Of a stretch of DNA of 64,000 bases, positions 7,493 through 15,730 are shown piece after piece (within the stretch, counting starts at the first letter, position 1; the number at the start of each line of letters is the position of its first letter). The translations under genes and the position numbers were made by a program. Where the stretch lies: NCBI GenBank assembly GCA_045648445.1, contig JAZRNY010000016.1, positions 3,879-67,878 on the forward strand. The letters are read 5' to 3'. The notes under the pieces are model-generated. The model did not search any database and was not told the origin of the DNA. It saw only the letters and a list, made by a program, of their open reading frames with translations. The stretch is from SIG607 sp045648445 (lineage in GTDB: Bacteria; Bacillota; Clostridia; Oscillospirales; Acutalibacteraceae).

Positions 7493-9619
7493 TTAAAGAT
7501 ATTCAGGGAACGGCATATAAAACTGATAATTACCGGTAATGTTTTCGCCCTTTAAGTAGGTGCCGTATTTTTCATCGGTTTCAACCTTGAAGCAATCCTC
7601 TATAACAGGCGCCATACCATAAAAATATTTTGCAACGGTAGCAACTGCATTTTCCTTACAGTATTCTTCGGGGAAGAAATAAACGGTTGCGTTTTTAAGT
7701 CCCTCTACAATAATTCTTCTGCGATATTTTTTGTTACACGCAGGGGCTTCACGCACACTTACTACGCCATCGTCTTGTTTTACAAAAACGCGACATTCAA
7801 GATGTTCGCATCTTGTAAATCTGTATTTACCTACACCCTTTTCGATTATTGCGTCACTTCCCAAAAATACGGGAATACCAAGCGGGAATTTAAGGAACAT
7901 ATCAACCGCTGTGGTTTGATTATATAGCGAAAAGAACAGGGCGTTGTCGCTGTTTGCTATGGTCATTGTAGTGGTCTTTTTACCCTCGTTATAATTTATA
8001 AAATCAATAGAGTAACCGAAATTTTTAAGTGCTTCTCTGATAGCAATCGGAGAATCGGTTTCAACGTTTATTTTAGGAACGTTTATATCGGTTACCTTTT
8101 CGAGATATTCACCTATACCGTAAATAATCACCTGTCCGCCACCATTTATAAAGGTAATAAGTTTTTGCTTAACCTCGTCACTTTCGGGAACGGGAGTAAT
8201 TATTATACTGTTTTTATAAAGTTCTAAATCGTTTTTTAAAAATATGTCAGTAGAAACTACACAGTTTAAGGGAAGTGAATTATTTATAGCGTCAACTATA
8301 TATCTGTCGCCCTTATACATTTGCTTAATGGAGTTTTCATCCATAGCGGTGCTGTACTCTCTTACGGGATATAAAAGCACAAGCGGAGCGGGTTTATCAC
8401 CGGCATCTTTTTTAGCCTTTAATATATGGGGCAACGGCTCGTTTACACAACTGTCGGGCATATCGCCAAAGGAATTATCAATACTTAATATATTAAAGTT
8501 ATCGGCAGACTGCACCTTGCCTTCCTTTGTTATGCGAGTAATAGCCATAGGAAGATAAATATCAATAGGTTCACCGCCGTAACGGTCATACCAAGGAGAA
8601 TTTACCCACCACGGATCGTGAATGTAATAACGGAAAAGAAAATCGTCGCCGGGAAGTTCGCAAATTCTTGTCATGTGACCCATTATTTCAAGACCGTAGT
8701 TATCGTTAAGGGCTGCCCAAGGAGAGTTCGGAGGAGGTTCAATATTTAAACCGCTTTTATATATTTCATAAATCGGCACTGCATCGGTTGCATAGTCAAC
8801 GCCAACGGTATTGTTTGTACCTCTTACTCTTACGGGGTAAGAACAATTTTCTCTAAAAAGTTTCCAGAAATTCATTACCTTTTGTCGAGTTTCTTTTAAC
8901 TTTTCGGGATAAAAATTTTCGCCGTCGTATACTTTACCCTTTAGGCTCCACGGGTCAGCAGAAAAACCAAAACCGTTAGAAAGCCATATAAAATCCATTC
9001 CCATATCCTTTAGGAAAACTTCACTTTGTTTAGCAAGAAAGGTTGCAAGATGTTCGCCCTCGGGTATTCCGTTTTTATAGGCGGCATAGGATTTGCTGTC
9101 AGCGTGAAGAGTAGCGGTACAGTCCACAAAACCAAATTTGTCCAGAGTTTGTCCCGTACAAATTTCGGTATGATTTTTATATTTAAAATCAGATACTGCA
9201 AATTCGGGACCGATATCAAAGGTGTCACCCACCAAAATTTGTGCGTTTGGTAAAATCTTTTTGCCCTCTTCTTTTAAAATCTCAACTATGCGTTTCATAG
9301 TTTTATATGTTATAACGGGCGGATTTTTCATATAATCATATTTATACTTATGGGTACAAATTGCATCGTCACCCGTTGGATTATATGAAAGATTAGCAGT
9401 ACCTATGTACTTAGCCCATTCCATTTCGTCGTCTAAATTTCCGGTGTACTCTAAAATTTCGCTACCGTCACTAGCCCAAAGCATTATTGAAACAGTTTGG
9501 CAAGATTTTATAAGGGCATACCACTGGGTGTAAATTTTTTTGCAGACACTTCTGATATACTCGTCATCAGTCTTTTTAAAGGGTTTAAAACTTACTTCAA
9601 GGGTTACATGTTTATACAT
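7493..9619 (-). CDS. Large cytoplasmic protein of unknown function, possibly glycoside-hydrolase-like
   Basis: A 708-aa protein with no signal peptide or membrane segment that I do not recognise by name. The N-terminal 380 residues are rich in Trp and acidic residues (VSIMLWASDGSE, MDFIWLSNGFGFSADPWSLKG, HDPWWVNSPWYDRYGG), as in carbohydrate-active TIM barrels. Residues of about 400-520 (PAPLVLLYPVREYST, GDRYIVDAINNSLPLNC, INGGGQVIIYG) resemble the glutamine-amidotransferase-like trimerisation domain of GH42-type beta-galactosidases. A beta-rich tail follows. It lies 4 nt downstream of the AraA-like gene on the same strand, so a role in the same sugar pathway is likely. No catalytic pair can be assigned from sequence alone. 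Confidence 0.55.
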   Translation of the reverse strand: MYKHVTLEVSFKPFKKTDDEYIRSVCKKIYTQWYALIKSCQTVSIMLWASDGSEILEYTGNLDDEMEWAKYIGTANLSYNPTGDDAICTHKYKYDYMKNPPVITYKTMKRIVEILKEEGKKILPNAQILVGDTFDIGPEFAVSDFKYKNHTEICTGQTLDKFGFVDCTATLHADSKSYAAYKNGIPEGEHLATFLAKQSEVFLKDMGMDFIWLSNGFGFSADPWSLKGKVYDGENFYPEKLKETRQKVMNFWKLFRENCSYPVRVRGTNNTVGVDYATDAVPIYEIYKSGLNIEPPPNSPWAALNDNYGLEIMGHMTRICELPGDDFLFRYYIHDPWWVNSPWYDRYGGEPIDIYLPMAITRITKEGKVQSADNFNILSIDNSFGDMPDSCVNEPLPHILKAKKDAGDKPAPLVLLYPVREYSTAMDENSIKQMYKGDRYIVDAINNSLPLNCVVSTDIFLKNDLELYKNSIIITPVPESDEVKQKLITFINGGGQVIIYGIGEYLEKVTDINVPKINVETDSPIAIREALKNFGYSIDFINYNEGKKTTTMTIANSDNALFFSLYNQTTAVDMFLKFPLGIPVFLGSDAIIEKGVGKYRFTRCEHLECRVFVKQDDGVVSVREAPACNKKYRRRIIVEGLKNATVYFFPEEYCKENAVATVAKYFYGMAPVIEDCFKVETDEKYGTYLKGENITGNYQFYMPFPEYL

Positions 9620-9623
9620 AAAA

Positions 9624-11072
9624 CTACCTCACAATTACTGCTTGTATTCCCAATACGTCAGCGATTTTTTTAATGGTTTCGGCATGGTGGCCAACACCGA
9701 GAGCGTAGTGGTGTGTAGGGCCTTCCATTACCCATTTTTTAACAAACTCTTTAGTGGTGGGTTCAAAGAAACCTCTGGTATTAGTATTACCTGTAGGCGG
9801 AATAGGTCCTTTTTTTGAAATGCCTTCGCCTATTACAAACTTAAACTTACCGTCAAAGGTTTGGGTAATACCCAGCATTGTAATGGGACCTTCTTTAATT
9901 TTAAATTCAACACTTGCTCCGCTTCCGGGTTTTCCGTGAAATTTAATAAGACTTCTGAGTACAGGCTTACCCTCGGCAATCGCAATATGATGAGGGCCGT
10001 CGTGACCTACAAGTATAAAGTCCTCTTTAAAATCAAAGGGATGGAATTCAGCAAAACTACCGCCAATGCCAAGTTTATCCATAATAAACATTGCGATAAG
10101 GGTTTTAATATCGAATTCGCCGCACATGGGAGTTCCCTGAGCGTTAAGGATAGAGTTACCTGCTATAAAGGAAGTTGCTACTTCGCGCTGAATAGAGCCT
10201 TCTTCGCCTTCGTAATAGTAAGCAAGACCGTCAAGTTTGTACTTTTCAACGAATCGGTCAAGCGAAGCGGCGCCCTTTGAAGCGTGAATAAGGTCCTTTT
10301 CGGTCAGTTTCATTGTAACGGGGTCGCTTTTGGGGTCGGGCATATCGAATTCTTCGCAAATGATTTTCTTTTTAGCATTTATTTCATCTTCGCTAAGATT
10401 AATATATTCGCGTACGATATCTTCAATTTCGAGCAAAGGAACGTGCACACCGAAAGCAGACGAAATGGCGGTGGGGTCTGCGTGCATATCGTACATAGAT
10501 TCAAGCACGTGTCCCATAAGAGCGAATCTTGCACCCTTTAGACCGTTAAGTACCTTTGCAATATCGCACCACTCTTTAATCTGAGCCTCGGCTTCTGCAT
10601 CATCATAAAGACAACCGATAACTACGTCCTTTACAGGTCTGCCCATTCTTATGGCAACACCGGTAAATTCGGGAACGGAGCAAATATTATCATTTTCAAG
10701 TTGCATAAAGGTTGATGCCTTTGTATAATCCATAGCCATACGAGGCTGAAGCGCAACAAGTACTATGGGCGCAGCGGTGTTTTGCACAACGGGCGCAAAC
10801 ACGCTGGATGTTGCGTATGTAATCATATTTGTAAAAATAACGTCGATTTTGTCACCGCCTATAAGGTCTGCAACCTCGAAAGCGCGGGAGTTACTTCCTA
10901 CAATACCGTAGTCAACTACCGTAATGCCCTCGTTTTTCTCAATAAGTTTAATAGTATCGCGATGGAACTTATTAAGAGAATCTTCAAGTCCTTCAAACTG
11001 TTTAAAATAAACTTCGTGAACAACCGAGAAAAAAGCAATTCTGCCCTTTCTCGCTTTTTTGCGCTGTATCAT
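9624..11072 (-). CDS. L-arabinose isomerase-like (AraA/fucose isomerase fold) protein
   Basis: A 482-aa protein aligned by eye with L-arabinose isomerase. The Mn-binding ligands appear conserved: Glu319 in GTPMCGEFDIKT, Glu342 in GGSFAEFHPFDF, His357 in LVGHDGPHH and His454/455 in GPTHHYALG. These correspond to E306, E333, H350 and H450 of E. coli AraA. The likely reaction is aldose-ketose isomerisation; the substrate is unknown, because the family also includes divergent members. ATG 11072 is chosen over the upstream in-frame codon because it follows AAAGGA by 9 nt. It is co-directional with the 708-aa gene and divergent from an AraC regulator. Confidence 0.8.
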   Translation of the reverse strand: MIQRKKARKGRIAFFSVVHEVYFKQFEGLEDSLNKFHRDTIKLIEKNEGITVVDYGIVGSNSRAFEVADLIGGDKIDVIFTNMITYATSSVFAPVVQNTAAPIVLVALQPRMAMDYTKASTFMQLENDNICSVPEFTGVAIRMGRPVKDVVIGCLYDDAEAEAQIKEWCDIAKVLNGLKGARFALMGHVLESMYDMHADPTAISSAFGVHVPLLEIEDIVREYINLSEDEINAKKKIICEEFDMPDPKSDPVTMKLTEKDLIHASKGAASLDRFVEKYKLDGLAYYYEGEEGSIQREVATSFIAGNSILNAQGTPMCGEFDIKTLIAMFIMDKLGIGGSFAEFHPFDFKEDFILVGHDGPHHIAIAEGKPVLRSLIKFHGKPGSGASVEFKIKEGPITMLGITQTFDGKFKFVIGEGISKKGPIPPTGNTNTRGFFEPTTKEFVKKWVMEGPTHHYALGVGHHAETIKKIADVLGIQAVIVR

Positions 11073-11073
11073 T

Positions 11074-11124
11074 AAAATCAGTCCTTTCTGACTTGATTTT
11101 ATCAAAAAAATCATATATAATCAA
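11074..11124 (-). promoter_or_regulatory. Promoter and SD-masking hairpin of the AraA-like gene
   Basis: On the minus strand, -35 TTGATT (11119-11124) and -10 TAAAAT (11096-11101) are separated by exactly 17 bp. The start of the transcript, or its immediate edge, can form AAAATCA-AGTC/GACT-GATTTT (11074-11100). This would place the Shine-Dalgarno AAAGGA in the loop and 3' shoulder. The -10 box overlaps the 5' arm, so the inverted repeat may instead act at DNA level as an operator for the divergent AraC protein. Confidence 0.55.
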
Positions 11125-11168
11125 TTTATAAAATAAAGATAAATTAGCACAAAATAAAGGTGAACACT

Positions 11169-12005
11169 ATGGATTTTTGTGATATAAAACCCTTTTGCAG
11201 ATACGTAAGAACTTTAAAAATTACCGAAAAAAGCAGTTTTCAACCCACACTTCCCCTTGATTGCCGTTTGTTTTTCGTAAAAAAAGGCGTTGGCGCAATA
11301 ACGGTAGGTGAAAACGAATTGATGCTGACTACGGGCAGTTTGCTTTTTATAAACGCATACCAGCCTTACACCATTAAAAACTTAAACGTCGAATATCTTG
11401 CGGTTAACTTTGATTTTTCATTTAACAATGCTTCCTTAAAAACTCCCGTTCCACCCATACCTATTAATAAAAAGAATGTAATTAAACCCATTGAAAAGAT
11501 TACTCTTACCTCTGCACCCTGTTTTAACGAATACTGTTTTATTAAAAATGCGTTTAGTTTTTCGGAGTTTCTTTATGATTTAGAAAAAGAATTTACCGAA
11601 AAGCCTCCCTTTTATACTCAAAAAAACAGCGCCCAGTTAATCCAAATACTTATAGAAATTTATAAAAAGGATGCGTTTTCGCAAAAAAATGAAGCCACCT
11701 TTAACGCCGAGGAAATCGCAGGGTATATACGCGAACATTTAACCGAAGATATTAACAACAACACCCTTGCAGAGCATTTTCATTTTCATAAAAACTATTT
11801 AAGCAGTCAGTTTGCCCGTTGTTACGGAAAGCCTATACACCAGTACATTTTAGAAATGCGAATTATAAAAGCCGTTTCTTTTTTGGAAACGGGCAGAAAA
11901 AGTATAGGACAAATCAGTGAAAGCGTAGGTTTTAAAGACGCAAATTATTTTGCGCGGTACTTTAAAAAAATTACGGGCGTTTCCCCCACCGCTTACATAA
12001 AATAG
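11169..12005 (+). CDS. AraC-family transcriptional regulator
   Basis: A 278-aa regulator. The N-terminal 130 residues look like a cupin sugar-binding domain (RLFFVKKGVGAITVGENEL, GSLLFINAYQPYTIKN). The C-terminal 100 residues carry the two AraC helix-turn-helix units (NNNTLAEHFHFHKNYLSSQF and the signature IGQISESVGFKDANYFARYF), ending KKITGVSPTAYIK. ATG 11169 is preferred over GTG 11160 because AAAGG ends 8 nt before it. It is transcribed away from the AraA-like/708-aa pair and is the obvious candidate regulator of that pair. Confidence 0.9.
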   Translation: MDFCDIKPFCRYVRTLKITEKSSFQPTLPLDCRLFFVKKGVGAITVGENELMLTTGSLLFINAYQPYTIKNLNVEYLAVNFDFSFNNASLKTPVPPIPINKKNVIKPIEKITLTSAPCFNEYCFIKNAFSFSEFLYDLEKEFTEKPPFYTQKNSAQLIQILIEIYKKDAFSQKNEATFNAEEIAGYIREHLTEDINNNTLAEHFHFHKNYLSSQFARCYGKPIHQYILEMRIIKAVSFLETGRKSIGQISESVGFKDANYFARYFKKITGVSPTAYIK

Positions 12006-12059
12006 TTTTTCGGCCACATAAAAACTTAAGCAAATTTTTCTGTTTTTCAACATTTTTCA

Positions 12060-12142
12060 GTTACAAACTGTAATAAAAGAGTTACAATTTTTAATTTTTG
12101 TGCAATATTTCCATTGAAAAACTCCTTAATTTATGTTACCAT
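12060..12142 (+). promoter_or_regulatory. Promoter and upstream GTTACAA motifs of the first dockerin gene
   Basis: -35 TTGAAA (12114-12119), 17-bp spacer, -10 TACCAT (12137-12142). Upstream lie an inverted motif GTTACAAACTGTAAT (12060-12074) and GTTACAATTT (12081-12090). Very similar motifs precede the promoter of the second dockerin gene. A separate exact 11-bp inverted repeat, AAAAACTCCTT (12117-12127) and AAGGAGTTTTT (12165-12175), spans from the promoter spacer to the ribosome-binding site. Confidence 0.6.
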
Positions 12143-12175
12143 ATCTCTTGTGTTAACAAAATTCAAGGAGTTTTT

Positions 12176-13939
12176 ATGTTGAAAAAGAAATTTTTATCGT
12201 TAATTATTTCGTTTGCACTTTTAATAACCGTTTTTTCAGTACCTGCTAACGCTTGGGTGCAATATACAAAACCAAGCCAAGTAAGCGGAAGCGATTATAC
12301 CGATAATCCCGCTTTTGCAAGAGCGCTTGACAATTTATTTGCAGGCGATATTGACCTTTATACCGATAAAAGTCGTAAAAATGAAGTTTCGATGCCACTG
12401 GGCTTTAGACTTTCAATGAGCAAACAATATTATATGTACAGCACTTCCCGAAAAACCCAAACATACGGTTGGACCTGTTTTATTTACTCTAACGGCGCCT
12501 TTAATAAACTTTTCGGCGAATACGTACATAGAGGCGATGCCCTTAAAAACTGCTACATAGCAGTAGGCAAAGGCGCATCTAAAATGACCTACGACCTGCT
12601 CAAAAACGCCAACATTATAGCAGGTGCTTATATACGTACTTCTCCTAAGTCAGACGGTTCCTATTACGGCGAAGACGGACATTCAATGATTATTTTAGCC
12701 TACGATAAAACTCACATTACATATCTTGAGGGTAACGGTGACGGAAAGGGCTTAGTAAGAATTACAAAACGTACCTATGCTGAATTCAACTCTGCGCAAC
12801 TTACAGGCAGAGGCAGAAAAATAACCCATATAGTTCAGCCTAAAGAAGAATGGTTCAACACCCTTTATCCGAATGGACCTGAATGTTATAACTACACATT
12901 TTCTTATGATGCAAACGGCGGAACGGGCGAACAAGAAAATATTACAGTTCCCTATAACGGTGAATTTTCACTATTTGCCGATGCTTTTGACCACTATAGT
13001 TACGATTTTAACGGTTTTAATATTTTGCGTAACACCGACGGCAAATGGCTTTGTGAAGACGGTTGGTATGAAGACAGTCAAATAACTTTAAGCAATCCTC
13101 GCCGAATTGTAAAGAGTGGCGAAAACTTAAAACTGGACGAAAGTTTTTTACCGGAAAACTTAAGTGACGTTTCATATACCGCCTATGCCGTATGGAAAGA
13201 GGTTCCTTATGAAAAGTGCGTTTCGGCTGAACTTATAAGCACCGCCAACACCCGCGAAAGTTACCCCTTAAACAGTACCGTTTCATTTGCAAACAGTGTA
13301 ATTGAATTCACCTTTGAATCAGGGAAAAAAACTCAGGTAACGGTAAATAGTACCTGTAATAGCAGTTCAAGTCAAACCTTCCGTTTTAATAAAAATAATT
13401 ACAGTTTTTATATTGACAGTTTTGTTGAAAAACAGGGCGAAAACCTGTGCACTGTACGATTAAATGATTTTGAAGGCGAACTTACTAAAGTAACGGGCGG
13501 AGAAGAAATTGTTTCTACCGGCCTATCGGGGCAACCCTCGGCAATTTGGGGTGAAAATGCGCAAATCACTCTTAACTACAGTTCATTGCAAAGTGAAACC
13601 GTAAAGGCATTAAAGTTCACAGTAATAAGCGAAGACGATTTAGTAAAGGGACAACTTCTTACCGACGGCGGATTTTATATTGACTGGGAATATAACGTAT
13701 CTGAAAGCGAAACACCAACCGTCACCTATTCTTGCGGTACAAGTTTTGCACTTAAATACGGTGATATTAATTTAGACACAGAAATCACTTCGGTTGACCT
13801 AGCCCTGCTTAAAATAATTCTTTCGTCGCAAAATTCAAATTTATATAAGGCTTTTATTACCGGTGACTTAAATGCAGACGGTCAGGTTAACGCAGTTGAC
13901 CTTGCTATTATAAAACTTCAATTAGCCGGTCTTCAATAA
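12176..13939 (+). CDS. Secreted dockerin protein with cysteine-peptidase-like N-terminal domain
   Basis: A 587-aa exported protein. ATG 12176 follows CAAGGAG by 5 nt and begins a signal peptide (MLKKKFLSLIISFALLITVF, then cleavage near VPANAW). Residues of about 80-220 look like a papain-fold (C39/CHAP-like) domain, with Cys in YGWTCFIYSNG, His in EDGHSMIILAYD and a following LEGNGDGKG strand. Then comes a Listeria-Bacteroides-type repeat (YTFSYDANGGTGEQENITV ... AVWKE), a beta-rich region, and a C-terminal type I dockerin with two Ca-binding loops (GDINLDTEITSVDLALLK and GDLNADGQVNAVDLAIIK). The dockerin implies docking to a cohesin-bearing scaffold on the surface or outside the cell. The catalytic assignment is tentative. 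Confidence 0.78.
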   Translation: MLKKKFLSLIISFALLITVFSVPANAWVQYTKPSQVSGSDYTDNPAFARALDNLFAGDIDLYTDKSRKNEVSMPLGFRLSMSKQYYMYSTSRKTQTYGWTCFIYSNGAFNKLFGEYVHRGDALKNCYIAVGKGASKMTYDLLKNANIIAGAYIRTSPKSDGSYYGEDGHSMIILAYDKTHITYLEGNGDGKGLVRITKRTYAEFNSAQLTGRGRKITHIVQPKEEWFNTLYPNGPECYNYTFSYDANGGTGEQENITVPYNGEFSLFADAFDHYSYDFNGFNILRNTDGKWLCEDGWYEDSQITLSNPRRIVKSGENLKLDESFLPENLSDVSYTAYAVWKEVPYEKCVSAELISTANTRESYPLNSTVSFANSVIEFTFESGKKTQVTVNSTCNSSSSQTFRFNKNNYSFYIDSFVEKQGENLCTVRLNDFEGELTKVTGGEEIVSTGLSGQPSAIWGENAQITLNYSSLQSETVKALKFTVISEDDLVKGQLLTDGGFYIDWEYNVSESETPTVTYSCGTSFALKYGDINLDTEITSVDLALLKIILSSQNSNLYKAFITGDLNADGQVNAVDLAIIKLQLAGLQ

Positions 13940-13948
13940 AAAAATATC

Positions 13949-13985
13949 ACACCGCAGAAACTAAAATTTCTGCGGTGTTTTTTTA
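13949..13985 (+). terminator. Rho-independent terminator after the first dockerin gene
   Basis: A perfect 12-bp stem, ACACCGCAGAAA/TTTCTGCGGTGT, with a CTAAAA loop, followed by seven T residues. It lies 10 nt after the stop. Confidence 0.92.
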
Positions 13986-13990
13986 TTATA

Positions 13991-14075
13991 TACAAACTTG
14001 TAATTTTTCGTTTTTAAATTGTAACTAAATAACACAAAATCGTAACTTGACTTTTTGCACGTGTTATGTTATAAT
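13991..14075 (+). promoter_or_regulatory. Promoter and upstream TTGTAAC motifs of the second dockerin gene
   Basis: -35 TTGACT (14047-14052), 17-bp spacer, perfect -10 TATAAT (14070-14075). Upstream are TACAAACTTGTAAT (13991-14004) and AAATTGTAAC (14016-14025), nearly the same motif pair as before the first dockerin gene. This suggests shared regulation. Confidence 0.7.
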
Positions 14076-14150
14076 TTGTGTACGGCTTTATACGCCTTTA
14101 AAATTTGCTTTCTTTTGTGCCTATTGGCACTTATATATTCGGAGGTTATT

Positions 14151-15410
14151 ATGAAAAAACTTATGTCCGTGGTCTTGGCCCTAATAATTGCAATTGCGAT
14201 TATTCCGATTTCTTCTTTTAGAGTCCACGCTGCTGACTACAAAATAGAAAAAGCCATTGAATGGGCTATTGCTACAGCAAACGACAATACACACGGTTAC
14301 AGCATGTCAAGCCGTAACGGCCCTAACTATGACTGTTCTTCTTTCGTTAGTTATGCCTTTAAAAACGCAGGTTTTGCAGTTAAAGGTGTTCCTAATTCCA
14401 GTTCTATGATTTCTACCTTTAGCAAAATCGGTTTTAAATCATATAAAAAAGGCACCGTTACCCCCCGCCGCGGTGACATTTACGTTCAACCCGGCAGCCA
14501 CGTAGAACTTTATCTTGGCGACGGCTACTGCGCAGGCGCCCACGAAAACACCGACGGCAAAAGCGGTGACTCTAAGGGCGACGAAATAGACATCAGACCT
14601 TTAAGCAAGTGTTCTTGGTGCCGCAAGGAACAATACACTTATATATTAAGGTACGAAGGACCCGAAACATACACCTATTCCTTTACTTATAATTCTTTAA
14701 ACAGTACAGATGCCGCCGGTAATTTCGTTGCAGAGTTCGGCAAAGAATTTACTATTGATTATACCGCCACTAAAGAGGGTTATGAACTCGCAGGTTGGAA
14801 TATTCACCGTGGCAGAGATAACCGATGGCTTACCGAGGAAGGCTGGTTTACCGAAGAAGAAATTTATAAAAACGCTTCAAGCAAAAGCGCTTATATAAAC
14901 GGCACCAAACTTACCTTTGGCGAAGATTGGACTTCTTCCTATAACTGTGATACTCTTTTTACACTTTACGCAGTTTGGATACCAAACAAATACACCATAA
15001 GTTTTGATGCCAACGGCGGTCTTAACGCCCCTGACGCTCAAATCAAAATACACGGAAACGATTTAATTTTAAGTGAAAAATCACCTGCCCGCGCAGGATA
15101 TACCTTTTTAGGTTGGGCGGACACGCCTACCGCTTCGGTTCCTACATATCTTCCGGGCGCGTCTTATTATTATAACGATGCAACCACCCTCTATGCAGTA
15201 TGGGAACAAAACGTTATGAGCGGAAGCTTTTTCAGCAAAGACTCGATTAACACAACCACTCTTGCCGCTTTCAAACTTTTATTATCGGGAAATGCAGCAA
15301 TTAGCGATGAAACTATACCGATTGCCGACTATAACGCCGACGGAATTGTTAACACTTCCGACCTTGCAACTTTAAAATTACATTTGGCAGGTATAGCACT
15401 TATTAAATAA
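14151..15410 (+). CDS. Secreted NlpC/P60-like peptidase with repeat domains and dockerin
   Basis: A 419-aa exported protein. ATG 14151 follows CGGAGG and begins a signal peptide (MKKLMSVVLALIIAIAIIPI, cleavage near VHA). Residues 25-170 form an NlpC/P60-like cysteine peptidase: the nucleophile context is GPNYDCSSFVSYAFKNAG, the catalytic His probably lies in QPGSHVELYLGDG, and the third polar residue in the following AGAHENTDG. Two beta repeats of the InlB_B/List-Bact type follow (YTYSFTYNSLNSTDAAGN; YTISFDANGGLNAPDAQ), each ending in LYAVW. The C-terminus is a degenerate dockerin: the second loop (ADYNADGIVNTSDLATLKL) is good, but the first (SKDSINTTTLAAFKLLL) lacks most Ca ligands. It probably cleaves peptidoglycan peptides outside the cell. 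Confidence 0.85.
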   Translation: MKKLMSVVLALIIAIAIIPISSFRVHAADYKIEKAIEWAIATANDNTHGYSMSSRNGPNYDCSSFVSYAFKNAGFAVKGVPNSSSMISTFSKIGFKSYKKGTVTPRRGDIYVQPGSHVELYLGDGYCAGAHENTDGKSGDSKGDEIDIRPLSKCSWCRKEQYTYILRYEGPETYTYSFTYNSLNSTDAAGNFVAEFGKEFTIDYTATKEGYELAGWNIHRGRDNRWLTEEGWFTEEEIYKNASSKSAYINGTKLTFGEDWTSSYNCDTLFTLYAVWIPNKYTISFDANGGLNAPDAQIKIHGNDLILSEKSPARAGYTFLGWADTPTASVPTYLPGASYYYNDATTLYAVWEQNVMSGSFFSKDSINTTTLAAFKLLLSGNAAISDETIPIADYNADGIVNTSDLATLKLHLAGIALIK

Positions 15411-15730
15411 AAATAAAAAATGGGATGAGCAACGGAGCGTTCACTTAGGGATGAAATGCCTAAAAAAGTGAATTTTTGCGGTCTAATGTGTTAAAAATAC
15501 ACGGTATGCGTCAGCATTACCGTGTATTTTCGTCTGTTATCCCACTAAAAATTCATCTTTTTTAGGTGTATACAGTTTTGTAACCTTAAAATTTGTTACG
15601 TCGTAAAGTCGACAAACTGCAGTAATACTTTGTGTATTTCTAAGTTTGAGACAAAGCGACGGGGCAAATTTTAGTTCCAAAACCAATTCATCCCTAAGTG
15701 AGCGCTCCGAATCATCCCATTTTTTTATTT
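15411..15730. mobile_element. 320-bp fold-back element with about 44-bp terminal inverted repeats (MITE-like)
   Basis: The left arm, 15411-15455, and right arm, 15687-15730, are inverted copies. They share AAATAAAAAA, TGGGATGA, CGGAGCG and CTCACTTAGGGATGAA-type blocks with only a few differences. A nested second inverted repeat (CCTAAAAAAGTGAATTTTT at about 15459-15477 against AAAAATTCATCTTTTTTAGG ending at about 15566) and a central 13-bp hairpin (15494-15530) lie inside. The element fills precisely the interval between two convergent stop codons; its right arm contains the TAA of the CDF gene. No target duplication or transposase is visible. It could be a MITE or an unusually large bidirectional terminator. 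Confidence 0.65.
15494..15530 (+). terminator. Hairpin inside the fold-back element, probable bidirectional terminator
   Basis: The stem AAAATACACGGTA/TACCGTGTATTTT continues inward as TGC/GCA with a one-base bulge. It has A-rich and T-rich flanks, so it could act on both strands. It is the only strong terminator between the dockerin gene and the CDF gene. Confidence 0.6.
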
